Assembly: GCA_006218025.1 (NCBI GenBank)
Contig: VBWA01000017.1
Coordinates: forward strand, 54,802 to 118,801
Direction: 5' to 3'
Length of the DNA stretch: 64,000 bases
Source: Rhodocyclaceae bacterium
GTDB taxonomy: Bacteria > Pseudomonadota > Gammaproteobacteria > Burkholderiales > Rhodocyclaceae
Part shown: positions 35,034 to 44,354 of the stretch, piece after piece
Layout of the letters: the number at the start of each line of letters is the position of its first letter
Position numbering within the stretch: position 1 is the first letter of the stretch
Notes under the pieces: model-generated
Seen by the model: only the letters and a program-made list of their open reading frames with translations
What the model was told of the DNA's origin: nothing
Databases searched by the model: none
Made by a program: the position numbers and the translations under genes

Positions 35034-35426
35034 TCAGAACACTCCCGCAAGATAAAGGATGACGGCGGACAGCACCGCCCAGGCGACATAGTGCGCACCC
35101 GAAATCAGGTTGCCGGGGACGAAGTCCTCGCCGATCTGCACCGGCATGGCCTTTTGTGTGGCGTTGAACCAGGTGGCAGCGTGATACGACGCGGCGGCCA
35201 GGGCCAGCAGATGAAACACGATCGAATCCGCGCTCCGCAGTCCCAGCAGGAAGGCTTCCCATGCGGCCGGGCCGGCGGAAAGGCGTTGCAGGCCGACCAC
35301 CAGCAGCACGCAGTAGGCGCCGACAAAAATGCTGGTGATCTCGCGCGACATGTAACGCAGATAGCGTGGCTGGCGGAAATACCACGTGGTCGGCGGACAT
35401 TCGCGAACCAGGGGTCTGCGGCTCAT
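35034..35426 (-). CDS. frdC: Fumarate reductase membrane anchor subunit C
   Basis: 130 residues. ATG 35426 overlaps the frdB stop (ATGA). The pattern WYFRQPRYLRYMSREITSIFVGAYCVLLVVGLQRL...LAAASYHAATWFNATQKAM parallels E. coli FrdC (WWxKLPFYRFYMLRE; LAAALLHTKTWF), with three membrane segments. No haem-type cyt b556 signature, consistent with the FrdC/D type rather than SdhC/D. Confidence 0.9.
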   Translation of the reverse strand: MSRRPLVRECPPTTWYFRQPRYLRYMSREITSIFVGAYCVLLVVGLQRLSAGPAAWEAFLLGLRSADSIVFHLLALAAASYHAATWFNATQKAMPVQIGEDFVPGNLISGAHYVAWAVLSAVILYLAGVF

Positions 35427-36292
35427 GATATGTCTCCTGCGTCCTCGCGGGAGACGGTATCCCTTGCGGATTTTCCTCCCGGAATCAGGTGTTCGACGAT
35501 CCAGTCGATCGAACTGGTGATCTTCATTTGCTGCAGCGCGCTTGCCGGATCGACGTGGGCCGGGCATACCTCGGAGCAGGCACCGACGAAAGTGCATTCC
35601 CAGACGCCTTCATGGGTGGCGACTATCTCCTGGCGCTCCTTGCGGCCGCCGTCGCGCGAATCGAGGTTGTAGCGGTGCGCAAGGGTCAGGGCCGCCGGGC
35701 CGATGAAGGTCGGCGTCAGCCCGTACTGGGGGCAGGCGGCGTAACACAGCATGCAATTGATGCACATCGAATACTGGCGGAACTTCATCAGTTGCGCCGG
35801 AGTCTGCTTGTACTCGCCCTCGCTGATCGGCTTCTTCTCTTTTGGGATGACGTAGGGCTTGACGCGCTTGAGCTTTTCCATGAAATCGTCGGGTGCGGTC
35901 ACCAGATCGCGCTCGACCGGAAAATGCGCCAGCGGCTCGACCCGGATCACGCCTTCGTATTCGCGCAGGAAGGCATGGCAGGACAGCTTGGGCTCGCCGT
36001 TGATCATCATGCCGCAGCTGCCGCAGACAGCCATGTGGCAGGACCAGCGGTAGTTGAGGGTCGGGTCGATGTCTGCCTTGATCTTGTTGAGAGCATCGAG
36101 CACGACCCATTCTTCCTGGCAGACCACTTCATAGCGCTGGAAGCGGGCCTCGGTGTCGGTGTCCGGGTTGTAGCGCAGGACTTCCAGCTGGACCAGACGC
36201 TCGCTGCTTCCGCCGGGCCGCCCCAAGGAAGCAGCCGCCCCCCCCGGGGGGGCAGCGAGCGGGGGTTGCGAGCGTGGGGGGCTATTGCTCAT
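35423..36292 (-). CDS. frdB: Fumarate reductase iron-sulfur subunit
   Basis: 289 residues. Three cluster motifs: 2Fe-2S CHMAVCGSCGMMINGEPKLSC, then CINCMLCYAACP for 4Fe-4S and CTFVGACSEVCPAHVDP for the remaining clusters. Two oddities: residues ~3-30 are a low-complexity Pro/Ala/Gly leader encoded by a GC-rich palindromic repeat, and the last ~15 residues are encoded by a small repeat also found in the DsbA-family gene at 57.3 kb. The start overlaps the frdA stop (ATGA) and no other in-frame start precedes the conserved region. Confidence 0.93.
   Translation of the reverse strand: MSNSPPRSQPPLAAPPGGAAASLGRPGGSSERLVQLEVLRYNPDTDTEARFQRYEVVCQEEWVVLDALNKIKADIDPTLNYRWSCHMAVCGSCGMMINGEPKLSCHAFLREYEGVIRVEPLAHFPVERDLVTAPDDFMEKLKRVKPYVIPKEKKPISEGEYKQTPAQLMKFRQYSMCINCMLCYAACPQYGLTPTFIGPAALTLAHRYNLDSRDGGRKERQEIVATHEGVWECTFVGACSEVCPAHVDPASALQQMKITSSIDWIVEHLIPGGKSARDTVSREDAGDIS
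35429..35469 (-). repeat. Small stem-loop repeat in the 3' end of frdB
   Basis: The plus strand reads TATGTCTCC, an 11-13 nt loop, then GGAGACGGTATCCCTTGCGG. The same outer sequences occur at 57325-57362 in the opposite orientation relative to the window. GTCTCC/GGAGAC forms the stem. It replaces the normal C-terminal codons of frdB. Confidence 0.6.
36207..36285. repeat. GC-rich palindromic repeat inside the 5' end of frdB
   Basis: CCGCCGGGCCGCCCC, then a GCCCCCCCC/GGGGGGGC palindrome around 36235-36253, then AGCGAGCGGGGG...GCGAGCGTGGGG. This type of element is common between genes in betaproteobacteria; here it lies just after the frdB start codon and is translated. Confidence 0.5.
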
Positions 36293-38046
36293 TTGTGATC
36301 TCCCGAATAGTCGCGCACTCCGGGCGGCGACTTAGTGATCACCACGTCGAGGTAATCGACGCGGGGGACATCGAGGCCCTGGTGGTAGACCATGGTGTGG
36401 CGCAGGTAATTCTTGTCGTCGCGCTCGACGTAATCGAGGCGCTGGTGCGCACCGCGCGATTCCTTGCGGGCCAAGGCGCCCACCGTCACGGCTTCGGCGC
36501 AATCGAGCATGGAGCCGAGCTCGAGCACCTGGAACAGGTCGGTGTTGAACACACTGCTCTTGTCGGTGAGGACCACGCGGCGATAACGCTGGCGCAACTC
36601 GTGGATCTTGTTCACGCCTTCCTGGAGACCTTCCTCGGTGCGATAGATGCCGACGTTCTTTTCCATCGTGTCCATCATCTCCTTGCGCAGGCCGGACATC
36701 GATTCGGTGCCGTCGGTGCGCGAGAAGAGTTCATCGATGCGCAATTGGGTTTCCTCGGCGCGGGCATTCAGTGCGGCGGGTTTGGGGGCCGGCAGGCCCT
36801 GCACATGCTCGATCGCCGAGAGCGCGGCGCGGCGGCCGAAGACCAGCAGTTCGACCAGCGAATTCGAGCCCAGCCGGTTGGCACCGTTGAGGCTGACGCA
36901 GGCGCATTCACCGGCGGCGAACAGGCCGGGCAGGGGCGTTGCCGCCGCGGTATTGGTGGAAATGCCGCCCATCATGTAATGCACCACGGGGCGGATCGGC
37001 ACCGCCTCCTTGACGATGTCGACACCGAGGTAGGCCTCGGCCAGTTCGCGTACCAGCGGCAGGCGTTCGTTGATCTTCTTTTCGCCCAGGTGGCGCATGT
37101 CGAGCAGCACGCATTCGCCCCACTGTGTCGTCACCGTATTGCCTTTCTGCAACTCGTGCCAGTAGGCCTGGCTGACGCGATCGCGGGGGCCGAGTTCCAT
37201 GGTCTTCAGCTGCGGCTGGCCGACCGGCGTTTCCGGCCCCATGCCGTAGTCTGCCAAGTAGCGGCGTCCGTGCTTGTTCACCAGGATGCCGCCTTCGCCG
37301 CGACAGGCTTCGGTCAGCAGGCTACCGGTGTTGGGCAGGCCGGTCGGGTGGTACTGAACGAACTCCATGTCTTTCAGCGGTGCGCCGGCGCGGTAGGCCA
37401 TGGCCATGCCGTCGCCGGTCTTGATCGCACCGTTGGTGGAGAAGGGGAACATGCGGCCGGCGCCGCCGCCGGCAATGATTACCGCCTTGGCATGGAACTG
37501 GCGCAACGTACCGCTGCGCATTTCCAGAGCGGTCACGCCCTGGCAGCGGCCATCATCGACCAGCAGGTCGAGTGCGTAGTACTCGTCGTAGCGCGTGATG
37601 GTCGGAAACTGGAGCGAGGTCTGGAACAGGGTGTGCAGGATGTGGAAGCCTGACTTGTCGGCGGCGAACCAGGTGCGCTGCTTCTTCATGCCGCCGAACG
37701 GCCGTACCGCCACCGAGCCGTCCGCCTCGCGGTTCCACGGGCAGCCCCAATGTTCGAGTTGCAGCAGTTCCTTGGGCGCTTCGTGGATGAAGTATTCGAC
37801 GCAGTCCTGGTCGGAGAGCCAGTCGCCGCCGCCGACGGTATCGTCGAAGTGCATGTCGAAGCTGTCATCCGGCTTGATCACGCCGGCTGCGCCGCCCTCG
37901 GCGGCGCAGGTATGGCTGCGCATCGGGTAGACCTTGGAGATCAGTGCTATGTGCAACGTGGGATCGGTTTCAGCCAGGGCGATCGCGGCTCGCAGCCCCG
38001 CGCCTCCGGCACCTATGATTACAACATCGGTTGTTATGGTTTCCAT
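36289..38046 (-). CDS. frdA: Fumarate reductase flavoprotein subunit
   Basis: 585 residues from ATG 38046; ATGs at 38055 and 38070 add up to 8 residues. FAD-binding VVIIGAGGAGLRAAIAL, covalent FAD His in SKVYPMRSHTCAAEGG, HDTVGGGDWLSDQ-like region, active-site GGMKKQRTWFAADKSGFHILH, HPTGLPNTG, EACRGEGGILVNKHGRRYL, GANRLGSNSLVELLVFGR and ARKESRGAHQRLDY. The match follows E. coli FrdA closely, so this is fumarate reductase rather than succinate dehydrogenase. Anaerobic fumarate respiration, cytoplasmic face of the membrane. An FNR-like box lies upstream. Confidence 0.95.
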   Translation of the reverse strand: METITTDVVIIGAGGAGLRAAIALAETDPTLHIALISKVYPMRSHTCAAEGGAAGVIKPDDSFDMHFDDTVGGGDWLSDQDCVEYFIHEAPKELLQLEHWGCPWNREADGSVAVRPFGGMKKQRTWFAADKSGFHILHTLFQTSLQFPTITRYDEYYALDLLVDDGRCQGVTALEMRSGTLRQFHAKAVIIAGGGAGRMFPFSTNGAIKTGDGMAMAYRAGAPLKDMEFVQYHPTGLPNTGSLLTEACRGEGGILVNKHGRRYLADYGMGPETPVGQPQLKTMELGPRDRVSQAYWHELQKGNTVTTQWGECVLLDMRHLGEKKINERLPLVRELAEAYLGVDIVKEAVPIRPVVHYMMGGISTNTAAATPLPGLFAAGECACVSLNGANRLGSNSLVELLVFGRRAALSAIEHVQGLPAPKPAALNARAEETQLRIDELFSRTDGTESMSGLRKEMMDTMEKNVGIYRTEEGLQEGVNKIHELRQRYRRVVLTDKSSVFNTDLFQVLELGSMLDCAEAVTVGALARKESRGAHQRLDYVERDDKNYLRHTMVYHQGLDVPRVDYLDVVITKSPPGVRDYSGDHK

Positions 38047-38112
38047 TGGGGCCATCCATGGGTTATTCATTGTTCTTGGGCCGATAGTATCGGCGGTTTG
38101 CGCTGTTCCTTG

Positions 38113-38126
38113 TTGATTTGTGTCAA
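38113..38126 (-). promoter_or_regulatory. FNR/ANR-like box upstream of frdA
   Basis: TTGAT-TTGT-GTCAA, one mismatch from TTGAT-N4-ATCAA, centred 67-74 bp before the possible frdA starts, a spacing compatible with class II activation of the minus-strand frd operon. Confidence 0.6.
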
Positions 38127-38205
38127 GTCTGGCCTATCGAACATGAAGCTCACATTATTGTGTCACCCCGTATGCGCGGCCCTTGTTCACAAGCGGTCGG
38201 GCAGT

Positions 38206-38235
38206 CTGGCATTCGGCTGGCGCTGCCGTTATAAT
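38206..38235 (+). promoter_or_regulatory. Sigma70-type promoter for tpiA
   Basis: CTGGCA at 38206-38211, an 18-nt spacer and a perfect TATAAT at 38230-38235, 32 bp before the tpiA ATG. Confidence 0.55.
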
Positions 38236-38267
38236 GGCGGGCTTCGTATATTTGCTTTCGTGCCGCC

Positions 38268-39011
38268 ATGCGTATCAAACTTGTAGCTGGAAACTGGAAA
38301 ATGCACGGCAGTCTCGCCACTAACCTGGGACTGCTGGATTCCGTGCGCGATGGCGTCAGCGGCCGTGCCGAAGTTGCCTTGTGCGTGCCCTATCCCTATC
38401 TCGCGCAAGCGCGCTCGGTGCTCGAAGGCAGCAGCGTGGCCTGGGGTGCGCAGGATGTCTCCGAGCATGCGCAGGGAGCCTGGACAGGCGAGGTGAGTGC
38501 ATCGATGTTGGCGGATTTCGGTTGCCGTTATGTTCTCGTCGGGCACTCCGAGCGTCGCTCCTTCTTCGGCGACACCGATGCCGTGGTCGCTGCCAAGTTC
38601 GCCGCAGCGCTCAAGGCCGGCCTGACCCCGGTACTGTGCGTGGGTGAATCGCTCGCCGAGCGCGAGGCAGGTATTACCGGCGAGGTGGTGACGCGCCAGA
38701 TCGACGCGGTGCTCGCCAATTCGGGCGTTGCCGCGTTTGCCAGTGCCGTGGTGGCCTATGAGCCGGTATGGGCGATCGGCACCGGACGCACCGCGTCACC
38801 GGAACAGGCACAGGAAGTTCATGCCCTGATCCGCGCCCGTTTTGCGCGCGACAGCGCCGATGTTGCCGGTGGGCTGCGCATTCTGTATGGCGGTAGCGTC
38901 AAGGCGAACAACGCGGCCGAGCTTTTCGGCCAGTCCGACATCGATGGCGGACTCATTGGCGGCGCTTCACTGGTGGCCGCGGATTTCCTCGCCATTTGCG
39001 CCGCTGCCTGA
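38268..39011 (+). CDS. tpiA: Triosephosphate isomerase
   Basis: 247 residues, a complete TIM barrel. It interconverts dihydroxyacetone phosphate and glyceraldehyde-3-phosphate. LVAGNWKMHGS with the catalytic Lys at ~residue 11, LVGHSERRSFF with the catalytic His, VAYEPVWAIGTGRTA with the catalytic Glu and loop 6, and LYGGSVKANNAAEL for phosphate binding. Followed by secG in the standard order. Confidence 0.97.
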   Translation: MRIKLVAGNWKMHGSLATNLGLLDSVRDGVSGRAEVALCVPYPYLAQARSVLEGSSVAWGAQDVSEHAQGAWTGEVSASMLADFGCRYVLVGHSERRSFFGDTDAVVAAKFAAALKAGLTPVLCVGESLAEREAGITGEVVTRQIDAVLANSGVAAFASAVVAYEPVWAIGTGRTASPEQAQEVHALIRARFARDSADVAGGLRILYGGSVKANNAAELFGQSDIDGGLIGGASLVAADFLAICAAA

Positions 39012-39032
39012 ACATAATTCAAAGAGGTTCTC

Positions 39033-39383
39033 ATGGATTTATTGCATACCGTGATTCTGACCGTGCACATCATCGCCGGTCTCAGCGTTATCGGCTTCGT
39101 GCTGCTGCAGCATGGCAAGGGCGCCGACATGGGCGCGGCTTTCGGCAGCGGCGCATCGGGCAGCCTGTTCGGCGCCACCGGTTCCGCCAATTTTCTGTCG
39201 CGCGTGACGGCAGTGCTGGCGGCGGTGTTTTTCCTGACCAGTCTGGCACTCTCCTATATCGCCACGTCGAGCCCGAGGGTCTCGGGCAGTGTGATGGATG
39301 CGGCTCCCGCGCAGACCGTTCCTGCGGCCCCGGTGCAGATGCCGGCCGTGCCCGACTCGAAGGCGAAGGACATCCCGAAATAA
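39033..39383 (+). CDS. secG: Preprotein translocase subunit SecG
   Basis: 116 residues. Two membrane segments (TVILTVHIIAGLSVIGFVLLQ and SRVTAVLAAVFFLTSLALSYIA) linked by the conserved cytosolic loop HGKGADMGAAFGSGASGSLFG. SecG assists SecYE during export. The tail is Pro/Ala-rich. A weak GCGGC-GAA-GTCGC hairpin and a T7 run (39389-39417) follow and could end transcription before the tRNA. Confidence 0.94.
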   Translation: MDLLHTVILTVHIIAGLSVIGFVLLQHGKGADMGAAFGSGASGSLFGATGSANFLSRVTAVLAAVFFLTSLALSYIATSSPRVSGSVMDAAPAQTVPAAPVQMPAVPDSKAKDIPK

Positions 39384-39449
39384 ATCGCGGCGAAGTCGCG
39401 GTCGATAGATTTTTTTGCTGCGGCGCACTAACGAGTCAATGGCTTGTTA

Positions 39450-39455
39450 TATAAT
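39450..39455 (+). promoter_or_regulatory. -10 element before tRNA-Leu
   Basis: Perfect TATAAT 27 bp before the mature tRNA 5' end. No clear -35 partner is seen, so it rests on the -10 and its position. Confidence 0.4.
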
Positions 39456-39481
39456 TTGCGCCGCTCCCGCAGTAACGAATT

Positions 39482-39566
39482 GCCGACGTGGTGAAATTGG
39501 TAGACACGCTATCTTGAGGGGGTAGTGGCGCAAGCTGTGTGAGTTCGAGTCTCACCGTCGGCACCA
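39482..39566 (+). tRNA. tRNA-Leu (anticodon GAG)
   Basis: 85 nt including the encoded CCA. The acceptor stem GCCGACG pairs with CGTCGGC; D-loop region TGGTGAAATTGGTAGACA; anticodon arm CTATC-TTGAGGG-GGTAG gives anticodon GAG (reads CUC/CUU); a short variable arm of class II type (TGGCGCAAGCTG); T-arm GTGAGTTCGAGTCTCAC; discriminator A and CCA. It lies between secG and nuoA, the usual betaproteobacterial position. Confidence 0.95.
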
Positions 39567-39671
39567 GGATTTTGGCAGTAGCAGGGCAGAAAAGTAGTTG
39601 AGCGTCGGTTGTCTTGCAGAGCAATGCGGGCTGGCCGGTCAACCGTAACGAGTGAAGTGGCTTGCCACCAA

Positions 39672-40046
39672 ATGCTGGATAATTACTTCCCGATCCTCGT
39701 CTTCGTTCTAGTGGGCCTCGCCTTCGGGTGCGTTCCCATTCTGCTCGGTTGGTTGATCGCGCCCAATCGTCCCGACAGCGAAAAACTTTCCGCCTTCGAA
39801 TGCGGCTTTGCCCCCTTTGAAGATGCGCGCATGAAGTTCGATGTGCGCTACTACCTGATTGCCATTCTCTTCATCCTGTTCGATCTCGAAATCGCCTTCC
39901 TCTTTCCCTGGGCCGCGATCTTCAAGGAAATCGTCAATACCGAGGCGGTGAAGATGTTCGGTTTCGTCGAGATGTTCGTCTTTATCGGTATCCTCGTCGT
40001 TGGCTACGTGTATGCGTGGGCCAAGGGTGCGCTGGATTGGGAATGA
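39672..40046 (+). CDS. nuoA: NADH-quinone oxidoreductase subunit A
   Basis: 124 residues from ATG 39672. Three membrane segments; the conserved [36 protein letters not shown] region identifies NuoA. First gene of the complete nuoA-N operon encoding proton-pumping complex I. Confidence 0.96.
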   Translation: MLDNYFPILVFVLVGLAFGCVPILLGWLIAPNRPDSEKLSAFECGFAPFEDARMKFDVRYYLIAILFILFDLEIAFLFPWAAIFKEIVNTEAVKMFGFVEMFVFIGILVVGYVYAWAKGALDWE

Positions 40047-40068
40047 AGATTCGTAACTGCGAATTGAT

Positions 40069-40112
40069 CGCCCCCCACCCCCCGGCCCCCGCGCCGGGGC
40101 GGGGGCGACAGC
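40069..40112. repeat. GC-rich palindromic spacer between nuoA and nuoB
   Basis: CCCCCGCGCCGGGGCGGGGG forms a strong hairpin and is followed by GACAGCTTGGCTCGCTACGCTCG. It lies in the 133-bp nuoA-nuoB gap, unusually long for this operon, and resembles the GC-rich element in frdB. Possibly a mobile-type intergenic repeat or an mRNA processing site. Confidence 0.45.
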
Positions 40113-40179
40113 TTGGCTCGCTACGCTCGATTGTCATGGGGCGCGTTGACCGGGCGCATTCACCGCAAGGGATCAGCGC

Positions 40180-40656
40180 ATGAGCATCGAAGGCGTTCTG
40201 CAGGAAGGCTTCGTTACCACGTCGCTGGACAAGATCATCAACTGGACGCGTACCGGTTCGATGTGGCCGATGACTTTCGGCTTGGCCTGCTGTGCCATTG
40301 AAATGATTCACACCGGATGTTCGCGCTACGACCTCGATCGCTTCGGCATCGTCTTCCGCCCGAGTCCGCGCCAGTCCGACGTGATGATCGTCGCCGGTAC
40401 CCTGACCAACAAGATGGCGCCGGCCTTGCGCAAGGTCTATGACCAGATGGCCGAACCGCGCTGGGTGTTGTCCATGGGCTCCTGCGCCAATGGTGGCGGC
40501 TACTACCACTACTCGTATTCGGTCGTGCGCGGCGTGGACCGCATCGTGCCCGTCGATGTCTATGTTCCGGGTTGTCCGCCGACGGCCGAGGCCTTGCTAT
40601 ATGGCCTGATCCAGTTGCAGAGCAAGATCCGGCGCACCACCACCATTGCCCGTTGA
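40180..40656 (+). CDS. nuoB: NADH-quinone oxidoreductase subunit B
   Basis: 158 residues. Ligands of the terminal 4Fe-4S cluster N2 in [58 protein letters not shown]. Passes electrons to quinone at the NuoBCD interface. Confidence 0.97.
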   Translation: MSIEGVLQEGFVTTSLDKIINWTRTGSMWPMTFGLACCAIEMIHTGCSRYDLDRFGIVFRPSPRQSDVMIVAGTLTNKMAPALRKVYDQMAEPRWVLSMGSCANGGGYYHYSYSVVRGVDRIVPVDVYVPGCPPTAEALLYGLIQLQSKIRRTTTIAR

Positions 40657-40672
40657 CCCAAAAGCCTATCCC

Positions 40673-41275
40673 ATGAGTGCCAAACTGGATCGCCTTGTAC
40701 GCCAACTCAAGGAAAGCTTTGGTGATCGCATCGGCGAACCGGTGCTGGCGCTGGGCGAGGTGACCGTCACGATTCCGGCGGAAAACTATCTGGAAGCAAT
40801 GCGCCGGTTGCGTGACGATCAGGCTTTGCGCTTCGAGCAGTTGATGGATCTCAGCGGCATCGATTATTCGGAATACACCGGCTATCAAGGCAAGCGCTTC
40901 GCTGCCGTCAGCCAGTTGCTGTCGATCACCCATAACTGGCGTTTGCGCGTCAAGGTTTTTGCACCGGACGACGATTTTCCGGTAGTGGCCTCGGTAACCG
41001 AGATCTGGAACAGCGGCAACTGGTACGAGCGCGAAGCCTTCGACCTGTTCGGCATCCATTTCGAGGGTCATGTCGATCTGCGCCGGATACTGACCGACTA
41101 CGGCTTCGTCGGTCATCCCTTCCGCAAGGACTTCCCGATTTCGGGTTATGTCGAGATGCGCTACGACCCCGAGCAGAAGCGCGTGATTTATCAGCCGGTC
41201 ACCATCGAGCCGCGCGAAGTAACGCCGCGCATCGTGCGCGAAGAAACCTACGCAAAAGGCGGCGGCCGTGGCTGA
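40673..41275 (+). CDS. nuoC: NADH-quinone oxidoreductase subunit C
   Basis: 200 residues from ATG 40673 (a TTG at 40646 would overlap nuoB). 30-kDa subunit signature ERE+FDLFGI region [30 protein letters not shown] and GHPFRKDFP. Separate from NuoD, as in betaproteobacteria. It overlaps nuoD by 8 bp. Confidence 0.96.
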   Translation: MSAKLDRLVRQLKESFGDRIGEPVLALGEVTVTIPAENYLEAMRRLRDDQALRFEQLMDLSGIDYSEYTGYQGKRFAAVSQLLSITHNWRLRVKVFAPDDDFPVVASVTEIWNSGNWYEREAFDLFGIHFEGHVDLRRILTDYGFVGHPFRKDFPISGYVEMRYDPEQKRVIYQPVTIEPREVTPRIVREETYAKGGGRG

Positions 41276-42521
41276 CATCAAGAATTACACCATCAACTTC
41301 GGACCGCAGCATCCGGCCGCACACGGCGTCCTGCGCCTGGTGCTGGAACTCGATGGCGAGGTCATCGTGCGCGCCGACCCGCATATCGGCCTGCTGCATC
41401 GGGGTACCGAGAAGCTGGCCGAGACGCGCACCTGGCTACAGACGCTGCCGTATCTCGATCGTCTCGATTACACATCCATGCTGCCCAGCGAGCACGCCTA
41501 CTGTCTGGCGGTGGAGCGTTTGCTGGGTGTCGCGGTGCCGATTCGGGCCCAGTACATTCGGGTCATGATCGACGAGATGGCGCGCATCCTGAATCATCTT
41601 CTCAGTATCGGCACCCATGCGCTGGATATCGGCGCCATGACCATGGTGCTCTACACCTTCCGCGAGCGCGAGGATATCTTCGACGTGCTCGAGGCGGTGA
41701 CCGGCATCCGCATGCATGGCGCCTACTATCGGCCCGGCGGCGTCTATCGCGACCTGCCGGACCAGATGCCGAAGTATCAGGAAAACCGCTTCAAGAACGC
41801 GCAGACGGTGAAGGAACTCAACGAGGCGCGCAACGGTTCATTGCTGGATTTTCTCGAAGACTTCACCAAGCGTTTCCCGGTGTACCTGAGCGAATACCAC
41901 ACCCTGCTGACCGACAACCGGATCTGGAAGCAGCGCACCGTCGGCATCGGCGTGATCAGCCCGGAGCGTGCCCTGCAGATGGGCTTCAGCGGACCGATGC
42001 TGCGCGGCTCGGGTGTCGAGTGGGACCTGCGCAAGAAGCAGCCCTATGAGGTCTATGACCGCATGGACTTCGATATCCCGGTAGGCGTCAATGGCGATAC
42101 CTATGACCGCTATCTGGTGCGCATGGAAGAAATGGCCCAGTCCAACCGCATCATCCAGCAGTGCATCGACTGGTTGCGCAAGAATCCGGGCCCGGTGATT
42201 ACGGATGATCACAAAGTGGCGCCGCCTTCGCGGGCGAAGATGAAGGGCAGCATGGAAGAATTGATTCACCATTTCAAGCTGTTTTCCGAGGGCATGCACG
42301 TGCCGGCCGGAGAGGCCTATGCCGCCATCGAGCATCCCAAGGGCGAGATGGGCGTATGGGCGGTGTCGGATGGCGCCAACAAGCCTTATCGCATCAAGTT
42401 GCACACGGCAGGTATTCCGCATCTGGCGGGCGTCGATGAACTGGTCCGGGGCCACATGCTGGCCGATGCGACTGCCATCATCGGCACCATCGACCTGGTG
42501 CTTGGCGATGTGGACCGATAG
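41268..42521 (+). CDS. nuoD: NADH-quinone oxidoreductase subunit D
   Basis: 417 residues with a GTG start. 49-kDa subunit: [38 protein letters not shown] (the quinone-site His/Tyr region), [11 protein letters not shown], and the C-terminal PSLHAD-type end [14 protein letters not shown]. Forms the quinone cavity with NuoB. Confidence 0.97.
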   Translation: MADIKNYTINFGPQHPAAHGVLRLVLELDGEVIVRADPHIGLLHRGTEKLAETRTWLQTLPYLDRLDYTSMLPSEHAYCLAVERLLGVAVPIRAQYIRVMIDEMARILNHLLSIGTHALDIGAMTMVLYTFREREDIFDVLEAVTGIRMHGAYYRPGGVYRDLPDQMPKYQENRFKNAQTVKELNEARNGSLLDFLEDFTKRFPVYLSEYHTLLTDNRIWKQRTVGIGVISPERALQMGFSGPMLRGSGVEWDLRKKQPYEVYDRMDFDIPVGVNGDTYDRYLVRMEEMAQSNRIIQQCIDWLRKNPGPVITDDHKVAPPSRAKMKGSMEELIHHFKLFSEGMHVPAGEAYAAIEHPKGEMGVWAVSDGANKPYRIKLHTAGIPHLAGVDELVRGHMLADATAIIGTIDLVLGDVDR

Positions 42522-42529
42522 AGCGCCGC

Positions 42530-43021
42530 ATGACTAATCAAAACGACATGTTGAGCCCCGAAGCCATCAAGAAGATCGATCGTGAAGTAGCCAAATATCC
42601 GGCCGACCAGAAGCAGTCGGCCGTGATGGCCGCACTGGTAATCGCCCAGGACGAAAAGGGCTGGTTGTCCAAGGAAACCATCGCCGCGGTCGCCGGCTAC
42701 CTCGGCATGGCGCCGATTGCTGCCTACGAGGTGGCGAGTTTCTACAACATGTACGATCTGCAACCGGTCGGCAAGTACAAGCTCACTGTGTGCACCAATT
42801 TGCCCTGCGCCCTGTCGGGCGGCGTTCATGCGGCAGATTACGTCAAGGAAAAGCTCGGCATCGATTTCAACGAGACCACTGCCGACGGCAGATTCACGCT
42901 GAAGGAAGGCGAGTGCATGGGTGCTTGCGGCGATGCACCGGTGATGCTGGTGAACAACAAGCGCATGTGCAGTTTCATGCTGCCCGAACAGATCGACAAG
43001 CTGTTGGCGGAGTGCAAATGA
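42530..43021 (+). CDS. nuoE: NADH-quinone oxidoreductase subunit E
   Basis: 163 residues. Thioredoxin-like 2Fe-2S (N1a) subunit with ligands in CTNLPCAL and [18 protein letters not shown]-terminal helical part [22 protein letters not shown]. Ends 1 bp before nuoF. Confidence 0.96.
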   Translation: MTNQNDMLSPEAIKKIDREVAKYPADQKQSAVMAALVIAQDEKGWLSKETIAAVAGYLGMAPIAAYEVASFYNMYDLQPVGKYKLTVCTNLPCALSGGVHAADYVKEKLGIDFNETTADGRFTLKEGECMGACGDAPVMLVNNKRMCSFMLPEQIDKLLAECK

Positions 43022-43022
43022 A

Positions 43023-44354
43023 ATGGCTCTGATCGACACCATCAATCCTCTGCTCACCACCGGCTGGTCCAAGGGTGACGCCGGCTGGAGCCTCAAGGAC
43101 TACGAGGCACGCGGCGGTTACGTCCAGCTGAAGCGCATTCTGGCCAGCAAGATGACTCAGGACGACCTGATCGCCGAGGTCAAGAAATCGGTGCTGCGTG
43201 GCCGCGGTGGTGCGGGCTTTCCGACCGGCCTCAAGTGGAGCTTCATGCCCAAGGCGGCGCCGGAAAAATACGTCGTCTGCAACACCGACGAGGGCGAGCC
43301 CGGCACGTTCAAGGATCGCGACCTGATGCGCTTCGACCCGCACTCGGTGATCGAGGGCATGATCATCGCCGCTTATGCGGTGGGTGCGAAGCTTGGGTAC
43401 AACTACATTCACGGCGAAATCTTCGACATGTACCAGCGTTTCGAGGAAGCGCTGGACCAGGCGCGCGCCGCCGGCTATCTGGGCAACAACATCCTCGGCT
43501 CCGACTTCAGCTTTGACCTGTTCGCGCACCATGGCTGGGGCGCCTACATCTGCGGCGAGGAAACCGGCCTGCTCGAATCCATCGAGGGCAAGAAGGGCCA
43601 GCCGCGCTACAAGCCGCCCTTCCCGGCGAATTTCGGCCTGTACGGCAAGCCGACCACGATCAACAACACCGAAACCTTTGCCGCGATTCCGTTCATCCTC
43701 GGCATGGGCGGAGAGGCCTACCTCAATCTGGGCAAGCCCAACAACGGCGGAACCAAGCTGTTCTCGGTGTCCGGCCACGTCAATCGCCCGGGCAACTACG
43801 AAGTCCCCATGGGCACCCCCTTCGCCAAGCTGCTCGAAATGGCCGGCGGCATGCGCGGCGGACGCAAGCTCAAGGCGGTAATTCCCGGCGGCTCCTCGGC
43901 TCCGGTGTTGCCCGCCGACATCATGATGGAATGCACCATGGACTACGACTCCATCGCCAAGGCCGGCTCCATGCTCGGCTCGGGCGCGGTGATCGTGATG
44001 GACGAGACGGTTTGCATGGTCAAGGCGCTGGAGCGTCTGTCCTACTTCTATTTCGAAGAGTCCTGCGGCCAATGCACGCCATGCCGCGAGGGCAGCGGCT
44101 GGCTCTACCGCGTCGTGCATCGCATCGAGCATGGCGAGGGCCGTCCCGAGGATCTCGACTTGCTGAACCGCGTCACCGACAACATGATGGGCAAGACCAT
44201 CTGCGCGCTGGCCGATGCCGCCGCTTTCCCGGTGCGCAGCTTCATCAAGCATTTCAAGAGCGAATTCGAGTACCACATCGAGAACAAGAAGTGCCTCGTC
44301 GATCCCGAAGTGCAGCGCGCGGGCAGCGGCTTCTTCAAGGCAGGGGCAGCGTAA
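43023..44354 (+). CDS. nuoF: NADH-quinone oxidoreductase subunit F
   Basis: 443 residues. NADH- and FMN-binding subunit: [51 protein letters not shown], and the 4Fe-4S N3 site [16 protein letters not shown]. Entry point for electrons from NADH. Its stop overlaps the nuoG start by one base. Confidence 0.97.
   Translation: MALIDTINPLLTTGWSKGDAGWSLKDYEARGGYVQLKRILASKMTQDDLIAEVKKSVLRGRGGAGFPTGLKWSFMPKAAPEKYVVCNTDEGEPGTFKDRDLMRFDPHSVIEGMIIAAYAVGAKLGYNYIHGEIFDMYQRFEEALDQARAAGYLGNNILGSDFSFDLFAHHGWGAYICGEETGLLESIEGKKGQPRYKPPFPANFGLYGKPTTINNTETFAAIPFILGMGGEAYLNLGKPNNGGTKLFSVSGHVNRPGNYEVPMGTPFAKLLEMAGGMRGGRKLKAVIPGGSSAPVLPADIMMECTMDYDSIAKAGSMLGSGAVIVMDETVCMVKALERLSYFYFEESCGQCTPCREGSGWLYRVVHRIEHGEGRPEDLDLLNRVTDNMMGKTICALADAAAFPVRSFIKHFKSEFEYHIENKKCLVDPEVQRAGSGFFKAGAA

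Noticed and set aside
35423..38046. Succinate dehydrogenase (sdh) assignment
   Set aside because: Order A-B-C-D, the FrdC/FrdD-like anchors and the close FrdA match point to fumarate reductase, and an FNR-like box fits anaerobic use.
40136..40180. Separate small gene in the nuoA-nuoB gap
   Set aside because: Short frames there are produced by the GC-rich repeat; no ribosome-binding site or conserved residues.
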